DNA of 64,000 nt from Lasiosphaeria ovina (Eukaryota; Ascomycota; Sordariomycetes; Sordariales; Lasiosphaeriaceae): NCBI GenBank assembly GCA_033439765.1, contig JAULSN010000001.1, positions 3,596,001 through 3,660,000 on the forward strand, in the 5' to 3' direction. Shown piece by piece: positions 46,385 to 57,688 of this stretch; within the stretch, counting starts at the first letter, position 1; each line of letters opens with the position of its first letter. Under the pieces are notes generated by a model. The model was given only the letters and a program-made list of their open reading frames with translations, did no database searches and had not been told where the DNA came from. Made by a program: the position numbers and the translations under genes.

Positions 46385-47415
46385 CTCGTCTCAGACGCGC
46401 GAAGAGGAGATGGGGAGGCTAAGGCGGTAGGTGTGGTGTTCCTTTTCTTCTTCCTCTCCTGGTCGGATCACTGGTGATAGGCTTGTCGATGGTCGATGTC
46501 GATTGAGGAGCCCGAAACACGGCCCGACCTCAAAGCAGCCGACGAGTGCTCTTTTCGAAAACTAGACTAGTGTTGCGCGTCGCTTGTCAGGAATGGTCTT
46601 TGGAAGTGAGATGAGAGCAGGAGCACGGCAACGGGAATGCATTAGATTCGGGCCGAGTCAGGTATTCCGAGTGCATCGGATGAAGGAAGATATACGAGGT
46701 CGACGAGGCCATCAAATGGGAAACTCACTTTCAACGCGTTCCCGGGCATGCAGCAACAGTTTCGGGAATGGGGAAAAAATCGCAAAGTCAGCGGCGGCGA
46801 CGGCGAGGGGCGGAATGCTTCGCAGTGGCAGCCGGCCGAAAAAGGCGTGTGCTTGATGTTGGAGCTGGACCGGGCTGGCTTTGCCTGACCGAAAATGCAT
46901 GGAGCGCATTGTTTGTGCCTTGCCTCTCAGTCGCTAGAGCAACCGATAGTTGTTGCCTTTTCCAGACCAATTCCCCGCCAAGCCAAGCCGTGCAAGGGCC
47001 GCAGAACGAACCGCAGACGCTCCATGCTATTGGCTGCACACCCTCCAAACCACACCGACACCCCCCGCCGGTGCCGAACTGCGGGCCTCGAATTCGTGCC
47101 GAGTGAAGCTCGACCCGGTTTCAAGTTCCAGATTCTCTTCCGGGTCTTGCGAAGATACCATGTTTATGTCGACACGACCACCATTCTTTTGCCGAACGCT
47201 TTCGATATAGACGCGACTAGCTGGACAACGCTCGACCATATGCAGAGAAAAAGCGAAAGATGACGGCCGTTGCCTTCCGATGAACGCAGGCGTGCAAGAC
47301 GCCTATCAGCTCTGTTCGGACCACATACTTCGCATTCACTCCACTGCCATCTCTTAAATTCACAATAGCCTACTAGCCAGCCCGCGGAGGTGGCGGCACT
47401 CGAAAGTTCAGCAGA
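46385..47415. promoter_or_regulatory. Shared upstream region of divergent CDC5 and OPA3
   Basis: 1031 bp between two divergent start codons, holding both promoters and leaders. It includes an inverted CCAAT box (ATTGG at 47029-47033, context TATTGGCTG), in a sensible position for OPA3 or CDC5. No gene seen. Confidence 0.5.
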
Positions 47416-48154
47416 ATGGTTGCATTGCCCTTGTTCAAGCTTGCGTCGTTGTTCGTGCGGCACGTCTCCAAATATGGCGCTGTTCGTGATCCCCCATTCC
47501 ATCGCATTGTCTCCTCCAGAGCCGGGCCGGCCATGGATGCTTAGTTCTGACACTTACTCTTCCATGTGACAGGACCGCATCAAGCTCCAAGCCCATGAAC
47601 ACCCTGGCTTCCGGCATTTCGCTGCGAGGTACGGCCAGATGATTCACCAGCTCAACATGCGCATATCAGTCGCGCTACTACGCAATACGGACGCCGAGAT
47701 CAAGGCCAAGGAGAAGGCCGAGGCGCCTACGGTCAAGACAAAAGAGCAGGTGACGCGCGAGGAAGAGCTGCGCGCCAAGTACGGTACTACTCCCAAGGAA
47801 TCTCACCCGGTCCGGGGAGTGCCGGCCGGGAGTATCTGGAGGCGCAAGTTCAGGGCACTGCCCGAGGCGAAAGCCGTCGACCTATTTGCCGACGTCATTG
47901 GCGACGCCTTCATTCTGGTCGTGGCAGGCACCCTGATCGTCTACGAATACTATCGGTCCTCTCAAAAACCCGACGCGACAGCAGAGAAGCTCAAGGAGCT
48001 CGACCAGAGGCTAAAAGAGCTCAAGCAGAGAGAGGAAGAGATGGCCGAGGCCGAAAGGGAGCAGCGCACTCGGGTCGAGACCATTGAGGCTGCCCTGAGA
48101 GCCTTCAAGGATCCAAAGACGAAGCAGCCAATCTTGGCGACTCCAACACCTTGA
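47416..48154 (+). CDS. OPA3: OPA3-like mitochondrial protein
   Basis: Exon 1 47416-47481 and exon 2 47573-48154, joined in phase 0 across a 91-nt intron, give 215 residues. The N-terminus MVALPLFKLASLFVRHVSKY is the OPA3 family signature, and exon 2 continues RIKLQAHEHPGFRHFAARYG, QMIHQLNMRISVALL. A hydrophobic segment (FILVVAGTLIVYEYY) and a charged C-terminal coiled coil (LKELDQRLKELKQREEEMAE) follow. Human OPA3 is a mitochondrial membrane protein whose loss causes optic atrophy; the fungal role is not defined. The donor GTTCGT is weak, but the phase-0 join reproduces the conserved sequence, and the acceptor GTGACAG is good. A fungus-type insertion of Lys/Glu-rich sequence follows the first helix. 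Confidence 0.92.
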
Positions 48155-48602
48155 GCTGCCGTCCAAAAATCGGATATACCAACAAGTGCCCAAAGACCCA
48201 TGTGCTATACTGTGGCCGCTGGATACCAGTCTCGCCTGGGGATTTTCAGGTGTCATCGTCATTCGAAGTGGATGTACTGAACTAATGCTGGGAGTGTCCT
48301 CGGGGGTGCTCAGGGGTTGTCACTAGGCAACTACCAGGTAGGATAAAGTGCCTACAAACTCCTGTTTGCCTCATAACGTTGTAAGTTATCTCGAGCGTGT
48401 TTGTACCTTGCTTCAAGAAGCACTGGAAAGGAAACAGGAAGGTCCGAGTGTCGTCGGCAGGCTTACGAGTTTGCGAGGAAGGGGCGACGATGTGGATGAG
48501 GCTTCCAAGTCGTACCTGCGCGCCAGAGATCTGTCGTATCTGGCAGCAGCAGGAGCCAACCTGGCCAACCCAAAACGCCAACTCTTCTCAGGAAGCAAAT
48601 TC
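48155..48602. other. Intergenic between OPA3 and the orphan gene
   Basis: About 450 bp: OPA3 3' flank and upstream region of the next gene. The frame of the next gene stays open upstream to about 48345 but has no ATG, so it may be leader sequence only. Confidence 0.45.
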
Positions 48603-49785
48603 ATGAAATTTAGACGATACCCTCTTAGTTAAATTCCAAAACACGCCTCTCATCCATCTTAAACCTGTTCCCTATTCCTGACGAATTCTTGGTCGAGTGT
48701 GCGATTTGCAGGGTACAGAGGCCAATATGACGAACTTGCTCTGCTCGAGCTTGCGACAAAGCAGAATATGGGCGCCGGTTGCTGCCCGGATTCTGCAGAC
48801 CGGTCGGGGACAATGGAAAGGTGGGAAATTTACGGTGTCCTCGTGGAGAATCCCCAACCCGAGACTGACTGCTAGCATAAATACACAGAGGCCAACTTAG
48901 GAGGAGCTTGCGACCTAGTCTTATCGCTACCGCAGGCATCCTCTCGGAGTGAGTACGACGAGCACGAAGAACAGATTAGAGTTGTTCTGCTTGCTCCAGC
49001 AGACATCGGGAAAGCCCAAACAACTCACCGAATCGAACGGCTCTGTGATTTGGAAGAAGGAGATGGTAGCTACCCAGCACTCGCCTTTCTCTTTCTTGAC
49101 GATGGCCACTGCAACGACGACAACAACGACATCAACGACATGAACAACGACAACGATATTGACAGAAAGGAGGGCAATAATGGTAGTGGCAGCGGTGGCC
49201 CGGTTGCTATGGAATCGTTTATGAGACTTCAAATTGAGTAAGTCCTTTCCTTCTATCTTCCTTCGTACCTAAAATTACATATCTCTGCCATGTACACCTA
49301 CTCTATTAAGAAGTAAAGGGAAAACTAAGGAGGACACAAGCCTGCTCACTATCCACAGACTCATGAGCCGTCCTAACAGCGGCAACATGGTCCCTATCAT
49401 CCCGCTGAACTCCCCTGACGCGCTGGGGCCGACGCTCGAAACTTACCTAGCGTCGTTCGCCACCCAGGACCGGCACCAGCAATCCCGGCCAGTAACAGTC
49501 GATGGCGCCCGTGACCTGCTGCCCTTCTGCACCGCCGACGCAGCGGGCCCTCTACGAAAGCACTCGGTCGATGTGCTGAGCGAGCGCAGCTTGAGCTTTA
49601 GGGAGCTTCTGGTCAACACGGAGAGGGCGATGGTCGACGTGGACAACGACGAAGACCAAATGGGTGGGATAGGGCTTGGGAGGGGGGGCAAGGAGAACAT
49701 GGCAGACTTTGCTGCCAAAATGGGAATCGAGCCGGCAGACGCGGAGCGATTCCTGTCATTCTGGAGCTACGAGTTCGCAATCTGA
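48603..49785 (+). CDS. Unrecognised four-exon protein (conserved-looking)
   Basis: Exons 48603-48627, 48712-48834, 48889-49237 and 49359-49785 join in consistent phases to 307 residues. Starts MKFRRYPLRYRGQYDELALL, then WEIYEANLGGACDLVLSLPQ, EEQIRVVLLAPADIGKAQTT, HRIERLCDLEEGDG, MESFMRLQIEL and VPIIPLNSPDALGPTLETYL; the tail is RFLSFWSYEFAI. Introns are 84, 54 and 121 nt with CTGAC branch-like sites in the first two. The hydrophobic/acidic patterning and alternating strands (RVVLLAP, PALAFLFL, VPIIPLN) look like a real alpha/beta fold, interrupted by an Asn/Asp-rich low-complexity loop coded near 49114-49160. No signal peptide or membrane segment. I recognise no family and give no function. 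The 25-nt first exon is the least certain part; the frame is open further upstream but without ATG. Confidence 0.68.
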
Positions 49786-52700
49786 CTGGCTTGTTTTGGT
49801 CAGCTTCTGTCTGCCCTCTTTCCTTCGGTCTTTTTTCTTTTTACAGAACACTTTCGTCCGGGGTGCCATGTTGCTAAACCCGTAACCTCACCTCTCCTCA
49901 CACCAGCTGCAGCTCCGAATCACACTGATTGAGAGCCAGTGTGCAGAAATGTGATGCCTGTCATCACCGCAGCAGAACGCCCTTGTGAGCTTCTCTTCTG
50001 GCGAGGCTCGCGTGGAGACACATCCTTACCCGGTCCTTGTGGGCTGGCTACCTACCCGGAACCTGCCTTGTGTTTGTGGTCTAACCAAACCGCATAGGAC
50101 CATGGCTTTGTTCCTACAAAGGAATATAAACGGATTATCTCCGCACATGATCACCCTCTGTCCTGAAGCAAGGAGAAAGGCGTTTCCCTGGCTTATTTCC
50201 GCGATGCCTTGCCCTGCCCGGCATTCGTCCGTCTGTTTTGCTACGCCGGGGGTGGTTCGGCGATACTGACTGACTTGGGGATTGCGCGGTGGTGCTATTT
50301 AGAGATGGAGAACCGCGTCCGGAGGGCGGCCGCTAACCGCCTTCTCGAGCAGCTAGCTAGCTTCCTTGGCTAGCAGTCCAGGTGTTGAAGTAGGAACACT
50401 TGCCCCGTACATATGTAAAAAGGAGACGAGGATTGGGAAACATTCGATCTGAGTAACCTCATTGGGTCGTTCTTGACGAGGGAGAGAGCTTGGCCTGCCA
50501 GCCACTCCTCCCTGCCAGCTGGCTGGCTGGTAACCGGATCCGAGCGAGCGTGTGGTGCGTGGTGTGGTGAAGAAGTGGATATGTGTTGCTATTTTAAGGA
50601 ACGCTCTCTTTTACGCCATGGACGCTGTGGCATGTATGTGATGTGTGATGCGGCTGCAGCATTGGCCGAGCCGAGCCCCGCATTTCCCTTTTTTCTTTTG
50701 CTTTTACGGAAGTCCTTTTGCGAGCATTACAAGCAGTAGCAAAATCATGGGGCCCGGGAATATGTATGAACTAGGCCGGAATAAACCCACCCAAGCAAAC
50801 CAAACCAAAGCAAAAGCGCAACTTATGATTTGCTGCGTGCAACTTGGGAAGAGCATCGAAAGTGGTGCCCGTCCATTTTTCCACTTCCGCAGGAGGTCTT
50901 TTTTCTGTCCCTACACAATAGCGGACGGCCGTGCATTGGCGCCCCGTGGAAGCTAATGTATGAACGCATGTATGTCAAGTCCCTCCCGCAGAAACCATGA
51001 ATCCTGAAGTAGCGGGAGGGACACTATTGTATAGTTAGTGTAGGTAGAAAACACCGTCGCTCTTCCTCGGATTCGCTGCTGGTATTTCGTCACAGCTTGG
51101 AAGTAAAAACGCTTGGCGCCTGTTCAACGCCAGGCCCAGAAGGGCATTTGTTTGCCTACCGACTAGCCGGTCACTGATGAGGATAAGAGAGCAAACAGAC
51201 TACTTGGCTAGTAACGGCAACCTTTCCGTAGTTGTAAGGATATCCCATACTGCAAAAGTAAGGATAGCAGTTTCAATATCGTGCGTAATATGAATGCTGT
51301 TGTCATCAACCTCCTGCGCCTGTGTTGCTTTGTGCTGTGATGTGCTGTGATGTGTTCACTGCTGGCTGAGGTGCATGCCATCAATAGAGGGAGACAGCGG
51401 CTCCCCTTCTGTCACACATGCATACACATCACTTCACTGTTACGCTTGTCAAAGGCAGGTAAGGGAGCCATGTCTCTTCAGACGGACGTAAATGGTGATA
51501 AAGAAATGACACGAAATAGATCTCGTCGCCGACCCTGCGCTGAGAGGGGGATTATTAATTGACTGATTTTATCAGTACGTACCTTGATGAATATGAACGC
51601 GCATGGAGTCTGAGCGCTCAAGGTATTTTATTTCCGTCTGATGCCATGCGATGCAGCGATGCAACGGCGTCGCCAGCCCCATTCAAAGCAGGCGGGGCGA
51701 GGCGGGGCGAGGCAAGGCATGGATTTCTTGACGAGTATGGATTATCAACCGCAACGATAGGTATCATTTCCTTTTTCTGCCCGTCCACGTGGAGACGAAA
51801 GACGGGAGAAGTAAAAAGGCTCGAGGGTGTCTCGAAAGAACCCCCAAGAAACGAGGCGGGCGGAAGGCGGTGGTGGTGGTAGTGAGGGGGATGTGTGAAT
51901 GGTGAATGGTTGCGTGATGGTGATGGGCTTCTGTGTGTGACCAGAGTTGGGCACCAGCAGTCAAGTCAGAAAAAAAGTCGCATCAACACTTCATCACCAG
52001 CCAGTCAGCCAGCAACAAGCTAACAAGCCAGCACACCCAGCTGCTGCCCTGCTTTCAGTTCGTGATTGATGTGTGATGGCAGGGACAGGCTATCGTAGTC
52101 TGGAGGTTGAAACTTGGGGGGTTGCCTCGTGGTAGTGAAGAGAACCCGAGAACAAACGGCTCCAATTGCTTGAGAGTTGCATCTTTCTCTTTTGCTACGT
52201 ACTGTACATGTTTGTTTCCTACGGAGTTTAATTGTTGTGCAACGACGTTGGCATTAACCCGGTGCGACGCGACGCGGCGCGGTGGAATGGGATGAGAGGC
52301 AAATGCCCGCGGTGCGGAGTGAAGACGTTCATCAGGCAGGTTCACGTTCTGGGCCCCAGGTGAGGTCCGGCCCGGCCTAATTCGTGGCTTACATCAACGC
52401 GGGGGCCGATTCCTTCCTCGCAGGCAGACCCCAGATGGCGGGTGGCTGACAGGGTAGGCAAGCAAATGTGCGGCGGTGAAGCTGAACTTTGAAAAGGCCG
52501 GTACGGCTCCCGAGAGGAGATAAATATTGCAACTCGACAAGGGATACTCCGCAGAGAACAAGGAAGGTAATTTCTGCCATGCATTTCATTGATTTTTGCC
52601 GAACATAAGAGTAGTACTTGGCCCTGAAAATAGACCACACTACCGGCATTCAAGCACTCTTGCAACCAGTCACCGGGAGCTTCAAGTTGTTAGTGGCCCT

Positions 52701-55700
52701 TGAAAGATTGCCTCGACAAAGATACAACCTAGCAAACGCTCGCTATCGGTTATCGCAACGCCGAGCCATGCACGCGTGGACGCGAAGTTGCTATGACCTT
52801 GGCAATCACGATTGCGACTTGAAAGAACCGGGGCCAAGCCCGACAAGAGTATCGCGCTGGTGTTGGATAGGAGGCTCGGGGCCGAGAGAGGAGGATACAA
52901 CCTGGAATAGATTTGGTGTTTGCAACCATGTCGTGAATCCGGGATCGGGATCGGGAGCCGAAGCGGAAATCCGCGGCCGGACCGCTTATCAGGTCTGGTC
53001 AGCAATCTGCTGGGAGCTGTGGGTGGTGCTCTGGTTTATAAACTCTCACAGCGAGTTTCCAGGCTCAGTGAGCATGATGATGGTGCTGCGGTCAGCTATT
53101 AGCGCAGCAAGACATCATGCAGGGCGATCTTCGTGATCAGTTTCAAGAACTGTGGACAACGGTGCACGAGCGGCTCTTGATTGGAGGATGGTTTTCCGTC
53201 ATTCGGCCCACCCCGCATGTAGAGATCCAATGGCTGAATTGACCCTGCCGCCCGGTTGAGCGACAAGCAGTCTTTTGATATTGCTCGTCCTGATCCCCTT
53301 CGATGCGCATATGCACAGCGAGGCCAGAGCGGGCCGGGTAATCATGGCAAATTGAAGACGATTGTGAGTTGAGTTGACAGTTGACATGACTACTACCGAG
53401 GTGCCGCTCACGCTAGATGACCGTCTGCGCGGTGTGTAGCATCGACAATTGACGGCGGGATGGTAGAAACTCTCCATGGTCGGTGATGAATAGCAAAACA
53501 AACTCAGCGCCTGTGTGATTTCGCTCTCACTCGCTCGCTTGACTCAATTGCGCGTGGGGTGTCATCAGCGGCATGTGTTGCTGCGACTGTGAGTGACTCG
53601 CCGAAATCACGGACTACCTTAGCCGCAAACGTGTCCACGCCATAGTGACACTTGTCATATGGAACATTGGACGATCTGCTTGTCATCGCAAACAGTTCTT
53701 TCCAGGGGAGAGTATTCCGCAATTGGGACTGAAGCGCGGGTAAGGGTGAGGAAGGAGTTGAGAGGGTTCGGGATTTCGTCTCAACCTCGCCAAAACATAT
53801 GGGAGCGCGAGATCGACAGATTCACAAACACACCACCAGCTCCCGTCTGGTCGCATTGATGTTTTGGCCACTTGAGGCTCTCTTGACATGTCAGAACTTC
53901 GGGCAGCCCAAAATGGCGTTTTAACGTTTCTGCATGAGAAACTGCCCGGAGGGAGCATCGCGATCGAGGCGTAAATATATCATTAGAACAATCTAGGGCT
54001 GGGCTTTAGTCTGAGCGAGCCTGCGCCGCTGGACGACGGCTTAGCTGCTTGAAGTTTATTAGGAAAACTGGCGGTTTTCGAGGGGGCGGGGCGGGTAGTC
54101 TAGTCAGTGGGAACGCGAGTGAGCGGCGAATGTCGGTCAAAAGTGGGTGGCACGCAAGAAGCACGAGCCACTTAGCGCCCGCCCCACCTGCCACCCCTGG
54201 TCTTACAGCCCTGGCCCGAGCTTGGTCTGATAATTCCCGTCAGCCCAGCGCTCTCAAACCGCTTGCGCCTCAGCAGGGCCACCAGTGGTGAGGGGCCGGC
54301 CTGATCGCCAGTCTCAGATTCGAGATTTGAGATGCGATGGGACTCTTGGTTACCTTTGTCAAACCTGCGACGCCTGACCATGGGCAGCGCTTGGTTTTTC
54401 CCTTGGCGACAACGAAGGGTTTTAAATGAAGCTCACCCCGTACTCAAGGGAGGGAAAGGGGAGGGGACAGCATGTACTGTAATACGAGATTTTTGTTGGC
54501 GCCTGTGTTGACGACCTCAGGAGGTACCAACCCTAGGAACTTACGGAGTAGAGGGATATGGTTGACGTGACCTAGGTCGAGTGTATTGCCTGCCGGACGG
54601 CAACGTCGGTCTGCAATTCTTCTTCCGATTTCAATACGCTGCTCAGCATGGATGACGGAATACGCATTCGGAACAGGTCTAATTGCGAATCTGGAAGCTT
54701 TCGCATCGCGGGCATTTTCCGGCCACCGCGCCGCTCAAGGTGCATCTTAAGGCTTTTGGGACCTCGGGTCGTCTTTATTTTTCTGGCCTCGGATTGGCTT
54801 CAATGTGTGCTTGGCGATGAAGTGAGCAAAGTTTGTTCGATCCCTGGCCATCTGGTGGCGGGGGACGTGAGGGGCCTCGCTGGTCACTCGACACTAATGA
54901 AGCGCTGAAGGGTTACAGAGTCGCTACAAGATCCCTAGCGCGGGGCCCGCACACCCTGGCTGCAGGGACCCCTGCCCCGGACGCAGTGGGTTCGCGGGTT
55001 AGGGCGTGATTGGCCCCAGTGCGGGCTGTAGCCGCCGACTCTTCTCCAATCACACGGGACGGGTCGGCGAATGCACTATTTTTCTCTTCTGGGCAAGTCA
55101 GGTTCGGATTCGACTACATTTCGCCCTCCACTGAACTGCCCATATTGCTGCCAAGTGGGCTGGCGAGCCCTCGCGACAGCACCCGATGCTGGGCTCGCCG
55201 CCCAATACAGCGTCCAAGTCGCCCCAGGTCCAATGCTCCAGACGTCGCTAGCTTTGCCCAGTGGCCGGCCATGGCATGGCATGTCAGGCGGGCCGCGGCA
55301 GGCAATCCATGGGCAAATGGACAAGCCCAAGACAATAGGAGACTCGCAACAACAAGGGGCATTTGCTCTTTCTGCTCTGTTTCTGCACGGATACGGATAC
55401 ATTCACATCTACCCCAGAAGGGAAGGCCCGGCACGCAGACAAGGAAGCTGCCAGATCTCGAGCTGCCCTTCGTTTCTTCCCAATTCCCAGCTCCGAGTTA
55501 CCTTCCACCTGCCACGGTGCATGGGCAGTTCCCGTGTTTTCCTGTGTTATCCGTCTGTATCAGTAAACGCTACGTCTACGCCTCGGCAGGCTAAAGATTG
55601 CCATACGGAGTACGGGCACGCAGCAACTCGAGTGAGCGCCAGCTGTGGGACTGGCTTTCAGACGCTTGCGCAGAGACGTGAAAGGGCGGTCTCGGCCGTG

Positions 55701-57122
55701 GCAGGCACGGACGGCCCCAGAGACAGCAACCACGCCCAGGGCGGTTCCCCACACCATCGTTACCCTACCTTACAGTACCTGCTGCGTGCACACCCACACC
55801 CCTTCGTTCTCGCTCCTCTCTTGGCCCTTTCTTGGCTCTCTCCAGTCTCCACGCCTAAGGTCGTGCCTGGCGCTCCCCTTCCACTCGTGTCGTGGAACTC
55901 CACCCTCCAGACAAGCCCATGCAATGTTATACTAGTGCCATGGCGTACTCAACCGCCCACCCGCCCGCACTTGTATACAACCCAGACCGTCCCCCTCCGG
56001 TCCCCCCCAAGGTCCGCCCGGCCTGCCCTGTCGCTTCTTAAACTCGCATGGTCCCGGATGGCTGTCGATCAAGCAGCCGACTCTGCTCCCGAACGTGCCA
56101 GACCACTCCGTCCGCCTCAAACAACCTAAAGCAAGCTTGCTCTGGGGCTGGCACCGGCTTGTCTGATCTCCGCTTCGACCTCAATGCGACTGCGTCGCCC
56201 CCAGGACTAAGCCCTTCGAATACTGTCTACACTGTAGCAACACCCGCTCTCACGACTCACTCCGCCTCCCGAGCGACCGCTTGAGACGTGCCCCCGCGCA
56301 ACCTAAGAGCTTGATCTGCGATCCCTCCCGTATAGCCTCCCTCTCTGTCCTGCTTGACCCCTAGGCCCGCTCTCACGCTCTGCCCTGGCCTGGCCTGCTC
56401 CGGTCCAGCGACCTCCTGCAACTCCCCCTGGAAAGAGGTCGATGCCGCTCGGATGCCCGCTGTCATCATAGACCAGATTACCAGAACCTGGATCTCGAAC
56501 GAGAACTGCTAGCATCAACCCAGCAACATTCGATACACACTCCTCCCCTCACACCTGACACACAAGCTCCCACTCCCCCGGTACCAGCCCTCGGGGCGAG
56601 TACCAGGCCCCCCTCTTCACCCCACGAAGCCATCTTCGCCACCAGCCTCGGCGGGGACCCAATATTAGTTCACGAGGCCCTCCGGCCGAGCTAGTTTTGG
56701 GTTCCCTCGCCTTTCTCTTCTCCACTCCACGCCAGCGCTGTGCACTCGGTGGTCGATCGCCTTCTTTGATATCGACTCTTTTTCGTTTCTCAGCTTCAAC
56801 CGCAGGTCCGGATACTTGCCTCACCTTCCTTGGATTCGTCTTTCTTCTTGACTGTATTACTGTATATTACTTGGGAGGGGCTACCTCGGCTACCGGACCG
56901 CAATCGTCGCTGTCGACTTCGACCTCGAGAACCAACGTGGAGTGTTACCAGCGTGTGTGTAGATACACACACGGCAAGAGGGAAGGGATTGTGCAAGGGT
57001 TGGGGCGTTGCTAAAGGGAGCCGCCGATTATCACGATCACGCGATAGGTCGCCACACACGACCACTACTATCATCATCATCACCGACACCGATATCGATT
57101 ACTCTTTTCATCACCAGGAACC
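49786..57122. other. 7.3-kb stretch without a supportable gene
   Basis: The largest gene-free gap in the window. It contains exact TACGGAGTA at 54542-54550 and 55604-55612, CTACCTTAC at 55765-55773, a short duplicated TGTGCTGTGA unit near 51335 and a GGCGGGGCGA duplication near 51690. From about 55.7 kb the + strand is strongly C/T-rich up to the next gene. Overlapping long frames at 55.0-56.1 kb were examined and rejected. No transposon termini, reverse transcriptase or transposase motifs were seen. Confidence 0.5.
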
Positions 57123-57688
57123 ATGGGCAGACTTATCAAGAACCACTTGGCCAGACTCATCATTCTAGCGGCTGCGACTTGTAAGCTTCTATGGCGGCCC
57201 CCATGCGGGGGACGAAACTCGGGTGGAATCATCGTACTAACCCCATCTCTAGATCAGGTTGCTGCTGCGGTTTGTGGCTTCTTCTGGCCCAAGATCCTGT
57301 GGGATTTCCTCACCAAGACGCTGGATCCCGCCGTCAAGCCGATACCGATATTGCAGATTATCAATCTGCTCTTTGGGCTCATTCTCCTTGCTTGGGAATG
57401 GCCTGTGGCTTTCATCGCCGGTTCTAGCATCCACCGCAGTCTCGAGGCTCGTCTGGCCTTCCTACCGTTGACGGCTCTGGCTGCTGTTCTACTGTACCAA
57501 GGGACGAATGCCGCCATCTACCAGGTGGTTGGTTTAGGAGTCTACTTTTGGGCGTACAGTGAAGGAGAGGTTCGTCTGGGATTTCTTTTCCTCTGGTTTC
57601 ACGGCACTCACTAACACGGAATTCCCAGATCATCTGCGCAAAGCCGTGGACTCTACCTCAGCGCGGCGGGAAACCAACGCGTGTATAA
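57123..57688 (+). CDS. DUF7727-type fungal integral membrane protein
   Basis: Exons 57123-57180, 57253-57569 and 57629-57688 give 144 residues. Starts MGRLIKNHLARLIILAAATY, then QVAAAVCGFFWPKILWDFLT, KTLDPAVKPIPILQIINLLF, GLILLAWEWPVAFIAGSSIH, LAFLPLTALAAVLLYQGTNA and VGLGVYFWAYSEGE, with a short basic cytosolic-looking tail. About four membrane segments. I recognise it as the small fungal membrane family annotated DUF7727, whose function is unknown to me. The first join (T|AT) makes the expected Tyr; intron 2 uses a GTTCGT donor and CCCAG acceptor, and read-through would give a different tail ending at 57614. The upstream 1.3 kb is very pyrimidine-rich. Confidence 0.85.

Noticed and set aside
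48348..48602. Upstream extension of the orphan gene in the same frame
   Set aside because: The frame is open but begins without ATG (only GTG), and no supported upstream exon was found; the ATG at 48603 is preferred.
55071..56129. Longest unexplained + strand open frame (about 350 codons), overlapped by another frame at 55010-55594
   Set aside because: No recognisable domain, composition follows the C/T-rich DNA, and two frames are open at once, as expected for skewed GC-rich sequence without stops.
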